Assembly (NCBI GenBank): GCA_900239685.1
Contig: OENT01000001.1
Span: forward strand, 62,001 to 126,000
Reading direction: 5' to 3'
Source of the DNA: Rotaria macrura
Taxonomy: Eukaryota > Rotifera > Eurotatoria > Philodinida > Philodinidae
DNA: 64,000 nucleotides
Numbering within the stretch: the first letter of the stretch is position 1; the number at the start of each line of letters is the position of its first letter. The translations under genes were made by a program, and so were the position numbers. Below the pieces are notes generated by a model. The model did not search any database. It was not told where the DNA came from and worked only from the letters and a program-made list of their open reading frames with translations. Below, one piece after another: positions 50,326 to 63,300 of the stretch.

Positions 50326-53300
50326 ATGGATGGCAAGCCATAGAATGAGTACATTGAGAATGCTACTATGTGTACGATAATCATTAGTACTCTGAAGTTA
50401 AAGATTCAATAAGACAATGATGTTTTAAAGTAATAGAATGACAACGACAAGATACGTAAATCGTTCGTTTAGATTTTTGAGTATCAACATGAGAGAATCG
50501 TTTCAATAAATAATAATATGAGATTGCATTTGACTAAAGAATCTTTATGAAGTTGATCGATTAATTTAACACCTTAAATTCTTTTTTATAGAGAACATAC
50601 CGTATACTTAGAAACAAAATCATTATCAAATTTCACGAGAACAATAGAAGTTATTCATATCATTTAAGCATGTTGCTTTCTTTTAAAAATTTCTTTTTGT
50701 TTGCAGATTGACTTTCGACTCAATTTACATTTACCAGCGTTACGACAAACAAGCTTTTTCATAATAATTTCCTATTGCAGCATTTGATATCGATTTACCA
50801 GTGCTTCTATTTTTCTTTTAATTAGTCAAATTTTTTTTCAATACATAGATTACCAAATATTGTAAAGAATTTCTATAAAACATCCCAATTTCATGATTAT
50901 CATAAATACTTCATCAATTAACAAGAAAGTAGTGCATCAAAAAGTTTACTTGATTTAATGAGGGAACGGCAATCTTCGGACGATTCCGCGAAATCAATCA
51001 TTAGTCAGACAAATTTGGTTGTCATGACATTATCGATCGATATGTTGAAGTACTGTAGGGATTGATCGTGGCCGATTGTTTTATTCCGAAAAATGACGCT
51101 TTCTAATAGGTATTCAACGGATAAAATCTATGAGTAACTTATTATTTAGTAACTCGACGGTCTCTTTTGGTAGTTATGGCATGCACTCAGTTTTTTCGAT
51201 TTTTAGAAAGAACGTACCAAGATTACGGACATGACTGCACGATATTTTTATTCTTCTTCTTTTTAGACGAAGAGAACTTCAGCGTTTCATAAAACTCTTA
51301 AAGTAGTCTTCTAATTATAGAACCCTTCCATTCTTTCATAGTAAGATAGTGTCATTCAAAAAAGCAAGGATTCGACCTTGTCCTAAATCTTGACACGTTC
51401 TCTCAAAAAAAGAAATTTACATTCAATTAAATTTAACAAAACTCTTTCGAGAATCGTAAGCTACATAAAGACGATTGTAAGACGATTTAAGAAAATAATT
51501 CTGCTTTTTATCCACATAGCTTAGTTTTCAGTTAAGTGGTAATAAAAATCATTGAAAATCATCATCTGAATATGGAATACGGAATGAAGAAATTCTTTTA
51601 TTTTCTTCACAGTTTATCTTAATTTGTAAGTTGCATGCATTATTGAGATGTATTGTTGATGAAAAATTTATAATTAAATATATTTTATGGATGAAAAAAA
51701 TCAATCGATTAGATTTGAATGGAATTCATAGACCAGTAAGAATATGAGTGGAAAATCAACTCCTTTAGTATAAAAAAAAAAGGGTGACTGTCAGATGTGA
51801 TTACATCGTTTAAAATAATGAATATTTCTAAAAAGAAGGTCAAAAAAAGGATTTTTGTTGAGAATCATGAACTGTATTCAGTGAGTCTCGATTCATTCGT
51901 TGTAATCCTACACAAATCTAAAGTTTGAAAAACTCCTCTAAATTCATCCAATCGTCACAGTTTCTTCCATCTGTTTGCACATGATGAATTATCTAGATAC
52001 TTTCACTTTGGTGATTTCAATCAATTTTGAACATTTCAATGAACTCCTGTATAAGCACTAATCTATGTACGAACAAATCTGACTGATTAGCCCTAAATGT
52101 ATTAGCAGGCTATACGAAATCTCAACAGATTAATCGATAAACATAGTTCTAAAGCACTCTAGTAGAGATCGAACGTCAAATTTTTCAGTATCATACATAA
52201 TCGATGAGAAAATTCTAGCATTTATTTGTTAAAACTTTTGATAAATGTTAATCTATTAAGAACTAATTAAATGACCGCTCGAACGCTAGCCACTGTTTTA
52301 ACAACAAAGATCTTTGCAAACACAAAAATTATTCATTTTATAACAACTGAATTTATCAATAGTCAATGTTGCACTGAAAGATATCATTTTTTTGCAATGT
52401 TCGCTAGAGAATGAAGAAGTTAAAAATCAATCTTCTCTCTCGTTACTATAGCATGAAATGTTAATGGTTCACATTTTTCACAATATTAACAAAAGCATTT
52501 CTTAAAATTATATAATACGATAACATTTATGTTTAAACACTGTCATGGTATAACATAGATGATATATGTGAATATATGTATAACTCATCGATTTATTATT
52601 GCATTTGGAAAATGTAGTGAGCATCAATTCGAAGATAGAAACAAGTTAAGCAAATTCCATTCGTTGTTCATTGTAAATTATAACTGACTTCTCAATTAGA
52701 AACACTATGTAATTTTTTACAATCACACATTGCATATTATCAATGTTTTAAAATATAAATCATATCAAACAATATCGTGTTATCTGATAGATTCTTTTTT
52801 TACTGCTTATTCACTATAAGAATCTAGAGCAATGTTAATATAGATGAAGTATCAAGAAAGTTCTTCTTCTATCAACCGACTTTTTAATTTTCATTGCTTT
52901 GAAAATCAAAAATTTCAGACTTCATCGAGTAAGTCAAACTAATGAAAAAACACATTTTAAAGGTTTTACTACGTTTATTTTTTCATTTTCTGTACGAGGA
53001 CTTTTTATGCAAAAGTGAGTTGAATATCTAGTTGCACGCTGTTAAATAGTATGAATTTTTTCTGTTCAAGCATTGCAATGAGTAACTTTAATTGTATTGT
53101 CATTTTTATTTAAACATGTGGTAACTGTATTGGGTGTATCATGAAAAGGTTCCAAGAAAGCAGCTTTCAAGAATGCAAACCACACAAACAACAATACTCT
53201 ATTATTTAGATTGAAAACTTGTTATGCAACAAATGCTTATTAGTACATGGCCATTAACAAGAGTTAACCGAAACTTTCCTATTATAGAAGAGTAAAAAGA

Positions 53301-53862
53301 TCTTTAGCTGCTCGTTCGTTGTGTCTCTTTTTCTACGCAGCCTTTTCATTCTATATCACAGTACTCTTTTCATTTTACTATGATTTCTAAATTTCAAATT
53401 TTCAATGCTCAATAAAATCTTTAGAACTAATCGAATGGTAATCGGTCTTGAATGAAGAAAAAGGTTTGGAAAATAAAATTGATTGATATTATTTGAGTGA
53501 AATCCATTTATATATGCTGAGTTATCTAGATTTCATACGATAAATTGCTTATAGAACGGTTAATTTCAATTATTCAAATCATTACCAACTCAGATGATTA
53601 TCAAGTCACTCGTAGAGTAACAATTAATGATTTGAGCATTACTGTATTCATCAATTTTTAACAACTTGATATAATCTAAAACACGTTTTAAACATTAATA
53701 CAAGCACATGCATTCGATTTGTTGACTAGTGAGTTTCACGATTAACAACGAAATCAGTATGAGATGATGAGTAACCCAAACGTTTGATCTCTGAAATAAT
53801 TTCGTTGAATAAAATTTTCAATTCAAAAACAATCACATACGTAGTTAATTTTTCTTTTTAGC

Positions 53863-54105
53863 ATGTATATTCTACACTTTCCAAAAGAGAAACCAGCCAC
53901 CAGCAAAAACAATCGAAGAAAAAACAAATATACTCATGATCATGCGGACGCTATGCAAGATGTTGACTTCTTCTTTTTTATTGATACTTATAGTGATTTA
54001 TGTCAAAATGACATGTTATTCTTCTTCAATGAAAATAGCCGAAAATTCGACAACGTTTATTGTTCGGTTGATCAAAACCATAGAAAAGCTTTATCGATAG
54101 TGTAA
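53863..54105 (+). other. Unsupported 80-codon frame behind an acceptor-like tract
   Basis: ATG at 53863 follows TTTTTCTTTTTAG by one base, the same arrangement as at two real starts in this window. The predicted 80-aa product is hydrophilic at the N-terminus, with a FFFF run and many Asn/Asp, and has no signal peptide or known motif. At this base composition the length is not significant. Confidence 0.15.
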
Positions 54106-54903
54106 ATTTCCAGTAAATTTTGAATAGGATCCTATTATTAGGCTCAACTTCATGTTCATTTTGTTCGTTCAAATAATTAGTTCAATTTTTTTAAATAGAT
54201 ACTTTGTTTCATATCTTACAAGAGATGTTCAAGAATGTCTCTAATTGTTGAACGGCATTGGCGTTAATTTATTGTCATTCGATGTTGTTCAGAATAAAAG
54301 TCTATACAAATATCATTCATCTATGTTTTCCTTACTCATTACAGGTGAATTATTTTTCTAAGAATATAGTTGTAACGTATTGAAGTTAATACGGAAAAGC
54401 AACCTTTTTATTTCCAAATCAAGTATATATATATAAACTACGTAATAGACAACATTATTCTTGCTAGGACAGTAACGTAAAGGATATAGAAAACAAAATA
54501 AACGAAAAAAAAGAAACAAAAGGACAATAACGAATGTCACTACATTGCAATAGGAAATGATAGAAACATGTGCACATCCTTCAACATGTTTTTCATAAAG
54601 TGTTGAAATCATGACAACTATGAAGTAGTCCCGCATTTTAGTTTTCTTTTGGCATTACCGAGAGTAAAAATTGACCATGGGAATCTCTTTAAATTTGACG
54701 AAAGACATGATATTTTCGTCTCCGATCGGTACAATACCAATTTTCATACTAACTGATGTGTTGAATCTTAAACTCATTGACCATTGTATTGATTGATCGC
54801 TTTGAATAGCATAGTAATAGAATCAATGAGCACACACACTAGACGTCATCTCTCAATAATTAAATACTGAGAGCGAGAGAAGTAAGCAGTGTTCTTAATG
54901 AAA

Positions 54904-55342
54904 GGGTGTACCCAGTAAAACAAAATGTACAGTACCCTAATGAAACAGAATTTACATACTGTTTTACACGCTGCAGAAAAGAACAGTGTGTATGCTGTAA
55001 ACATTGAAATTTCATAATACACTTGGTTTTTAACAGTTTTCGAACCTTTATGGGTCGAAGAAATTTATCAATTGGATATGGTCCAGCTGTGGATGACTCA
55101 GTGTTTGGCGAATGTGTCAGTTGATATCTTTCATTCAGTCAGATCTTTTTACCTTTTGTGATTTAAAAGCATTTTAATTTTATGTACTATAAATCTTCAT
55201 GCGCTTATTAAACTAAAATATGAAATAAACGTTTTATTTTGTAACAAGACACTATTTTTACGGTTCTCGTACACTTTGTACACCTTGCTCTAGAAAACAA
55301 TGTGTACTTATACGTGGTGTCCTGTAAAACAAAGTGTACCCG
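54904..55342. repeat. Cluster of ACAAAGTGTAC-type repeats
   Basis: Degenerate copies of GGTGTAC-C-TGTAAAACAAAGTGTACCC. A forward copy lies at 54904-54935, an inverted one at 55269-55284 (GTACACTTTGTACACC), a partial one at about 55294-55307 (AAAACAATGTGTAC) and a forward one at 55316-55341. A related GTTTTACACG/ACAGTGTGTA word lies near 54960-54995. About 440 bp in all, perhaps a remnant of a small element. Confidence 0.5.
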
Positions 55343-56121
55343 TGCATCCTATTTTAGATTCCTATTAAGAACATCATTGGAAGTAAGCATACTGAAGATG
55401 TAGATGGATTCACTACTGATAGATCAATATTTGAGTCTTTCTCATTTCCATAATATATGTATTTGCCATAAAGTGCTGTAGCTGCCATAGTCATTCTACA
55501 AGAGTTTATCTTATCTAAATAAACATCATTCATTAATATTTTCCAAACGTTCACATTTCAACGTATGCGTAAGGTCACTGTGACATAGTTCAAAAAATCA
55601 TGAGATACTCAATCATTTTATTAATTTATTCGACTAAGATGGCATGAAATGAATAGCTAATAGTGAATTAGCCATCTATCAGATATTCGAAATAATCGAA
55701 TCATATATCATCTATCTATTTTTTTTCAATACACCAGCGTCCTCTTTTAGTACCATGGTGTATAGTGTCTACACGAATAAGAAACAATATCATCGTCTAA
55801 TCCTTCTGCAACTTTACCATTTCACATAGTTTTTTCCTATCATCCTAAAGTATTGAAGAGAAAAACTGTGGTGATCAATCATTATCACAATTCTACCGAT
55901 TTATTATTCATGTTTGAAAAAAACGACCCTTACTAAAACATCATTTATTCTCTCTTCTAGACTTATGCGACATTATTCATTCTGAATACTATAAGAATAA
56001 GCAAATAGAAAGTAACAGAAATGTTAAGATGACAAGATCTCCTACGGTGATATGAAGTCAATTGAAGTACAATAAATTTCACATTTTCATATAATTTTAT
56101 TTCATTTTATTCTATTCTTTT

Positions 56122-56133
56122 AAATTTCATCAG
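56122..56133 (+). promoter_or_regulatory. Acceptor-like tract before the palmitoyltransferase start
   Basis: AAATTTCATCAG, cut after 56133, opens the first exon I can see. It is either the 3' end of an intron whose upstream exon I cannot find, or a spliced-leader acceptor with a 66-base leader before the ATG at 56200. Confidence 0.4.
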
Positions 56134-56199
56134 CATCCAAGTCAAACAAATAGTGGTAGTAATAAACCATCACCCTATCCTGTTGAACAATCAACACCA

Positions 56200-59100
56200 A
56201 TGATTGTTGATCCACTAGCACCGGATCCTCATACTACTGATTTAGTTTCGTATGTAAAACTAACACATTTATATGTCTCTGTAACGAAAAACATAGATCT
56301 ATTTTGTTTACTTATTTCAAATTAGAGCTGTTCAATACGGTTATTATGATCGTGTTGTTGAATTAGTAGAACTAGAACCAAGTCTTGCTAGAACAAAAGC
56401 TGATGGTGATATAACACTGCTTCATTGGGCAGCTATTAATAATCGTGTTCAAATCGCCAAGTATTTAATAAATAAACATGCACAAATCGATGCCTTAGGT
56501 GGTGAACTGAATTCAACGCCGTTACATTGGGCTATACGTGATGGCAAACTTCAAATGGTTGTTTTTCTTTTATCACAAGATGCTCAAGCATCACTATTCG
56601 ACGGCGAAGGTAAAATAAAGTACTAAAACGTATGATTGACTTTCTTTTTGTATCTGTTAAAATTAAAAATAAAATTAGGTTTTTCATCCATTCATCTTGC
56701 TTCCATGTTTGGTCATCTAGATATTATTGCATATTTAATTGCCAAAGGACAAGATATTGATTTAATTGATAAATATGGTATGACACCGTTAATGCATACT
56801 AGCAGACGAATAAAAGATCGCGAACCGACTCAGCTACTTATTCAGTAAGTTGTTGACAAGTTTTTTCGACATAAACCATATCAAAATTTTCGTTCAGACT
56901 TGGTGCACAACTTAATTATCAAAATCCATTTAATAAATATACATCACTTCATTATGCTGTTAAGGAATCGAATACGGAAGCAATAAGAATTCTTCTTGAT
57001 GCTGGTGCTAAAGCTGACATAAGAAATTGTGATGTATAGATTTCTTCACTTTATTTTTAGATGCATGTCGATATGAGTTATTTCTTTTTCTGCTTGTTCA
57101 GAATGAAACTGTATATGATTTAGTAGCAAAAAGAACAGCAAATCATTATCTGAGTTCACTTTTATCATCGTATCACTATTCGAATCAAAATCTTGCAAAA
57201 TGTTTACAATTGAACAGTTCATATCGACGTTTCGGCACGAAACTTTTACCATATTTTATTATAATTATTATTGCGTGTATATTTCAATTTAATGCCTCAT
57301 TAATTCACAAAGGTATTTCAATTATTAGTTTATTTTTATTAATCAAGGGATACATGATGTAAGGAATGTTTTTGAAAAAATGGAAGATGTTTGTTTCTCT
57401 AGACATTTATATTTCATTTTAGGATTTTTTTCGATGAGAATGTCGACCGATATTTACCAATAGCCATAGCTCAAGCGTCAATATTTTGGCTTTATACTAG
57501 TTATTTGTATTATTTTCTTCCATGTAAATTAGAACTGAAGATTTTTCATTGTTCATTAGCAAATGCATTTCTTTTCAGATGTACATATAGCATCATGGCA
57601 GTTTGTAAGCCTTGTTATTTGTACATATTTTTCATGGAAAAATTATTACTTCGCTCAAACATGTGATCCGGGTATTATCACGTGTGTCAACCAAGAACAG
57701 CAACGTAGAGTAAGAAGGAATAACATTTACGAAGGGATATACTAATGAAAAAGTTAATTTTTTTATTTCTTATCGCCAGATCATTATTCAATTAATTGAA
57801 CAAAATATATTTGATCCTGAAAATTTTTGTATATCATGCATTGTAAGACGACCCATACGATCGAAACATTGTCGAGAATGTAACAGATGTGTTTCGAAAT
57901 TCGATCATCATTGTCCGGTATGCATTTTGATTGAAATATCTATTCTATAGCATAACAAAAAACAAAAATTACGAGGACTCGTTTTGTTGAATTGTCTACA
58001 GATCAGATAGAACAGATGATTGGTGAATGAAAATTCGACTAGCAAGTTTTCAAAACTAGAAAAATATTTTACGAAAAAGACAACCATGATGTGAATGTGT
58101 TTAGGAAAATAAACAATGACAACTGACATCTACAAAAATTCTATTTTAAAAGTGAAATATCTTTTATTATTATGAATTGTCGCTATTTTTCACTGGAGCA
58201 ATTTTCCTTCCGACGTTTACTACAGAACATCGAAGAAATAATCGATTTTTATTCATCTTTTATTCTTTCAAAACGAGAAACATTTACAGATGCTTCTTGT
58301 TTCAATACAATTCAAATTCTTTAATATCTACAAGTTATTATTGATCTAATTAGTATTAATCTATTATTTACTGTATGTGCTACTAATCTACATGATTTGC
58401 ATGATTAAAAGCGTCATTTATGAATGACAACAAATCCTTTAAACTGATTTCATCTGTTCATATTTTCGTAAACAAAGAAGACTATTTTGACAGTATTGCT
58501 ATGCTTTTTTTTCATCATCCAAGCAATTAATTTTTTTTTCTCTTAACTTAAGCCACTATTTGAAGTCATACAAAGAAAATTTATTCAAACTCTGATTAAA
58601 GTGATACTGTTAATCTAAGTTGACATATATACGTACTTAAAATGCAATAAATAAAAGTGTAGATTAATTATTTTTTTCACTATCGATGAATATTCATTGA
58701 TTCGTATGTAGTCATGTGTGAAAGATTAGTTATTCAGTTCTCAAAGTAAATTAATTGTACTTTGGAGAGAAAACATCTAGACAAGTGAAAGTATTATTTA
58801 GACATTTCTATATTTTAATTTAGCTGATCTATTTTATTCATGTTCTATCGATAACTATAATATTAAAAAGAAGGATAATATGAACATTATAAATGATAGA
58901 GGCGAAAAAAACTATTCCTTGACCTTTATTAAATGATGTGAATAATACCTTGAAACTAATAATATCGAAAGAATACTAAGAAATTTTCTTTTTAATTGGT
59001 TTTTAGTGGATCGATAATTGTGTTGGTGAAAAAAATCTACGGTATTTTACGAGTTTCTTATTTTTTACATCGATTTGTCTCTACTTTTATCTTCACGGTG

Positions 59101-59644
59101 CTTATCTTTGTAAGTTATACACATACTTACATATATTAGAAACGATTCAATTTAGATTTTCGTTATGACTGTCATGCATTTGCATCTGAAACACTACTGT
59201 ATGGTTTAAAACAATTATTTCATGGTTCACCAGCCATTCTTTGGTTTTCGACAATCGCTCTTCTACATACGATTTGGATTACTAGTCTTTGTATAACAAT
59301 TCTTTATCAGGTACAATAAGATTGTCTATTTTCTTTTCTTTTCTTTTCGAATTTGAATTTGTATTACTTACTTTAAGATAGGAATTGGTTATACAACAAA
59401 TGAAAATTTGAATTCATGGCGTTATAAACATCTGAAATTAAAAGATTCTAGTCCATTTTCCTTTGGATGCATACAAAATTTCGTCGATGTTATCAATCGA
59501 CGTCTACTTTGGTATATACCGATTAGTATCGATTGGACACGAATTTATTCGATCGACGATTTTTATCGAAAGATTCCATTAAGAATAAGACAGAATTTAA
59601 ATTTATCTTCTGCTGATTCGTTAACAGATTCACTCGATGTTTGA
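56200..59644 (+). CDS. ZDHHC17: Ankyrin-repeat DHHC palmitoyltransferase, ZDHHC17/HIP14 type
   Basis: Eleven exons: 56200-56249, 56326-56609, 56679-56844, 56898-57033, 57102-57358, 57423-57523, 57579-57709, 57780-57917, 59007-59109, 59156-59310 and 59378-59644. All joins keep frame, giving 595 aa, near the 632 of human ZDHHC17. It S-acylates cysteines of client proteins at Golgi and vesicle membranes. Five to six ankyrin repeats (about 17-220) include [19 protein letters not shown] and [11 protein letters not shown], nearly identical to vertebrate ZDHHC17. Then come hydrophobic segments, the cysteine-rich domain (C-x2-C-x9-HC-x2-C-x2-C-x4-DHHC-x5-C-x4-N, all residues present, DHHC at 417-420), two more helices and a TTNE-like tail motif ([14 protein letters not shown]). 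A 1089-bp intron separates the Pro and Trp right after DHHC. The codon frame is open upstream to 56134, so up to 22 more residues or a missing first exon are possible. Confidence 0.93.
57918..59006 (+). other. Long intron inside the DHHC domain
   Basis: 1089 bp (donor GTATGC, acceptor TTGGTTTTTAG) between the codons for DHHC-P and WIDNC. All other visible introns of this gene are 45-76 bp. Contents are AT-rich, with no coding frame on either strand that I can support. Confidence 0.85.
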
Positions 59645-59674
59645 TATTAACAGTAAAAGACATTGAATTGCGGA

Positions 59675-59680
59675 AATAAA
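59675..59680 (+). promoter_or_regulatory. Poly(A) signal AATAAA for the palmitoyltransferase
   Basis: Canonical hexamer 30 bases after the stop codon. Confidence 0.6.
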
Positions 59681-60300
59681 ACTAGTCGATGTACTATGCA
59701 GTTTCATTTGTTTTACTTATATTCACCTTCGATAGAAACGAATACTTTGGAAGCCCAAGGGAGAAAGATTCAAGTGTGTTGAAAGAAAATAGTATGCATT
59801 GATTTCGTATTTTTTTGAATGATAAACACCTTTTTTTAAGACTGTGTTGAGAATTGACGACGTAAATGAAGAGTTTTCATTCTGTTGAGAGAACAGTGTT
59901 CTCTTTTTTCTTTGATTTATAAATAAATATGAACATGTGCGTTACCTATTGATAAAGCAGGGTTAATGACTAACCTTGAATCTATCAAGCGCATGATGGA
60001 GGATTTTTTCTTGTCTTTCTCTTACTCATTTCGTATATTTGCATACCGAAGGTAGGACTTTTTATTTTTTGAGTTCGTGTTTATGTGTGTATGTGTATTC
60101 ATGTTTTCATGAGTCCTATCAACTTGTTGCTTTTTAACGAATGCAAAGAACATTAATATGTATTGATATAAGCTACTCTAAAATGAACGATTTTAGTACG
60201 CGTTATTTTCTAGTATGAATTTTTTCTCTTGGAAATTAATTTTGAGCCTTTCGATCATTCAAGCATGACCAATAGTACTCATTAATTATTTTTGTTTACA
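59681..60300. other. Spacer between two co-oriented genes
   Basis: About 620 bp, AT-rich, with no coding frame I can support. It must contain the promoter of the phosphotransferase gene unless the two are co-transcribed. Trans-splicing would allow that, but I have no evidence for it. Confidence 0.5.
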
Positions 60301-60312
60301 ATATTATTTCAG
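60301..60312 (+). promoter_or_regulatory. Acceptor-like tract before the phosphotransferase start
   Basis: ATATTATTTCAG ends 14 bases before the ATG at 60327. Good match to a 3' splice site, so either a 5'-UTR intron or a spliced-leader acceptor. Confidence 0.5.
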
Positions 60313-60326
60313 ATTCTTTAAAGAGA

Positions 60327-63300
60327 ATGTCGTCTAATCGAAATTCGTATATGAACGCAGCGTCTTCATTGCGTAATAATGTAAGACAATGTATAGACAG
60401 GCCTAATAAATTAGAAGTAAATGCAAGACAGGCACTTCGACGTTTACCTGTCGTATTAAGTGAAACACAGATACAACGTTTAAAAGAGCACAGATATGCT
60501 TCCGAAGGAACAACACTCTTAGATCCATACATGCAAATCTTTTGGAGAAAACTTGTCGAATATTGTCCATTGTGGATCGCGCCAAATCTTCTCACAATAA
60601 TTGGTTTAATAGTAAACGTTGCTACTAGTATTCTACTTATGATTTTAACAAATGGTGCTAAGGAACCGGTAAACGAGTTGCTCTTATTTGAACACACATA
60701 TTATATTCAAATAATTCAAATTCTATTTAGTGTACACCAGTGATGTATTTTTTTACGGCACTTGGTCTTTTCATATATCAATCACTTGATGCTATTGACG
60801 GGAAGCAAGCTCGTCGTACAAATTCTTCTACACCCTTAGGCGAACTTTTCGATCATGGATGTGATTCAGTTTCAACAAGTAATTGTATTTTCCATATCAA
60901 TAAACATTCATTCTTGTCTATTTTGATGCCTATTTTAGTATTTGTCGCAATATCAGGTTGTTGCGCTATACAACTGGGTAATTATCCATGGTTAATGTTT
61001 TCGTGTTGTATGTCCTCGTATTTTACCTTCTATTGTGCTCATTGGCAAACTTATGTTTCAGGAAGACTGCGATTTGGAAAGTAAATTTTTCCCGGTGATA
61101 TGTTTTGATTTTTCAAATTTTCATGTTTTCAGACTTGATTGTACAGAAGCTCAATGGTCATTCATAGTTGTTTTTCTGATAAGCATCATGGCTCCTAATT
61201 TCTGGGCTACAACGGTTTGTGTACCATTAAAAATGTTAATTTCATAATTATACATTTTATTTGAAAAGGTGCCTTTCATTAACATCGAATCTCGCGTATT
61301 AACTGCATTGCTAGTGTTGAGTTCGACAGTGTGGAATTCAATTAATAATATGCACACAATATCTAAAGGTGGTTGTGGACTAAATTTCGCATCAGTTGCA
61401 GTAAGAATCGAATGTTCAATTGAATTTCTTTTTAAATAATAAATATTTATTCATATGTAGAATGTTTTATTTTTTTTAGAATTCAAGCATTATTTTTCCT
61501 ATTTGGCCAATCGGTTTTCTTATTTCTCTTGCATTTATTGCTTCTAATCACTCAACATCACAAATACTTCACGAACAACCGGTACTTCTTTTAGTTTGTT
61601 ATGGCTTTGTATTTTCAAAGATAACAAATCGTCTGATTGTTAGTAATTTTTCCTTAGTCATAATTACTGAATACACAAAAAACTGACTACACGGTTTTAA
61701 CTTTCGTTGACTAGGTAGCTCATATGTCAAAAAGTGCAATTAATTCATGGGATACAGCTTATTTTGGACCATTAGCTGTTTGTGTTAATCAATATTTTAA
61801 TTGTTTCATAAAAGAAGAATACTTTCTCTGGTTATTTCTGGTAAGTTGGTCGATAATTAATACTTTTAGTTGTTGCTTAAAATATCTTTTCTATTAATTA
61901 CGAATTCAGATTAACATTGATTACTGACTATGCTCGATTCATGTTGCAAGTTTAACTATTATATATAAAGAGTATATAAACACACACGACAAATGACTAT
62001 ATTAGAATCAAATAGATGTGTGAATATAATTCTAAACAAACAACACTGAATATAGTCAATGATTAACGATTTTGAGTCATTGAAAAAGAAGACATCAAGA
62101 TAGTTTTATTTTATTTTTGAAAGTATTTGACAAATAAGCTAGTTGGGAAACTATGATCTTCTTGAATACTTTCAAAATAGATTTGTTTCGATTATTCTTA
62201 ACATATGTTTCAAGTTGAGGGAAAGCAGATCAAAATTAAAAACATGTTCCGAGTGACGCTTAGCTGAATGTAATGAAAGTAAAGGTGAATGACTATTTGG
62301 TAAAACCAGTTAGAATTCTAGAGAGTTGTACCAGTTTTGATGTATCTTTAATCATAAGGTTCTAAAAAAATTAAATATTATTCACCAGTAAGCATTATAA
62401 ACAAGAAGGATAGTCAAATAGTGTTTTTTTGACATAGTACATCAATCAAAACATATGAAACTCTGAAGACTTTCTCTTTTGATAATTGCACTCTGAGATT
62501 CATCACCTGTTGTCGTTATTGAATTACTCAGATAGCACGGATTTCTCCGGCATTCTGGCATGGATACTCGTTCGGATGCAATAGAATATATGTCATAATG
62601 ATATAGGTAGTTCATAGGATGTGCTAAATTCGAAAAACAGATGAAATAACTAGTGGCTTTAGATACAATCTTATTGAAATTATATACTCTGATGAGTAAT
62701 CTACTTTGAGAAATATGAGTGCTGATGATTTATATGGAGTCTATGAATGTAAATAAGTCTTTTGCATTCATTATCGAACATTTTATGAACTCTTATAGTA
62801 TTATATGAAGTGACTGAAAAACGTTCGTCTCCTAAATTTTCACGCATGAGAGAAGCCATCCACACGATTGATTACTTTTTGAGTCACTAGAGTATGCATC
62901 GAATAGGAAGTCAAATGAGTTGTGATCATTCTCAACAAAAACAAGAACTGATACCTTCTATTTTAATTTTATTTTGTTGTTATAGTAGAAGTGTAATTGT
63001 TGAGTACTATTGAAAATGCATATTTTTTTTTTCGACTCAGAATTATGACAAAAACAAATTCCATCTAAAATAAGATATAGAAACAAACATCAACGACAAT
63101 AATGCTTTCATCACATATTTCACACATCTTCAATATAAATATTGCGTGATTCAATCATGGTTATAGAATGTCTTTTATATACACTCATATAAACCAACAG
63201 ATTTCAAGTTCTTATTTTTCAGTAGAGTAGCAAAGCAAAACAACTAATTGTTTCTTTATTCAACATATCAAATCGTAATTCGGAAATGTATTTTTCTGTT

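Larger units (their letters stand above)
43490..56133. other. Gene-poor, microsatellite-rich region
   Basis: 12.6 kb with no convincing gene. The left third is full of TC, GT and TA tracts, which open long low-complexity frames such as the 139-codon one at 43832-44251 (non-ATG start, His/Thr/Tyr repeats). The Toll promoter must lie at its left edge. A frame at 53863-54105 starts with ATG two bases after a good acceptor tract (TTTTTCTTTTTAG) and would encode 80 aa rich in Asn, Lys and Asp. I do not recognise it and give it little weight. The repeat cluster at 54904-55342 is listed separately. Confidence 0.5.

Noticed and set aside
59382-59410. Acceptor at 59380-59381 for the last palmitoyltransferase exon
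   Set aside because: It leads to a stop after nine codons. The AG at 59376-59377 keeps phase 0 and yields the family-typical GYTTNE segment.
60680-60743. Alternative phosphotransferase splice using the acceptor CACCAG at 60735-60740
   Set aside because: It does not restore frame with the GTAAAC donor at 60669. The acceptor TATTTAG at 60730 keeps phase 0 and gives [10 protein letters not shown], which fits the family.
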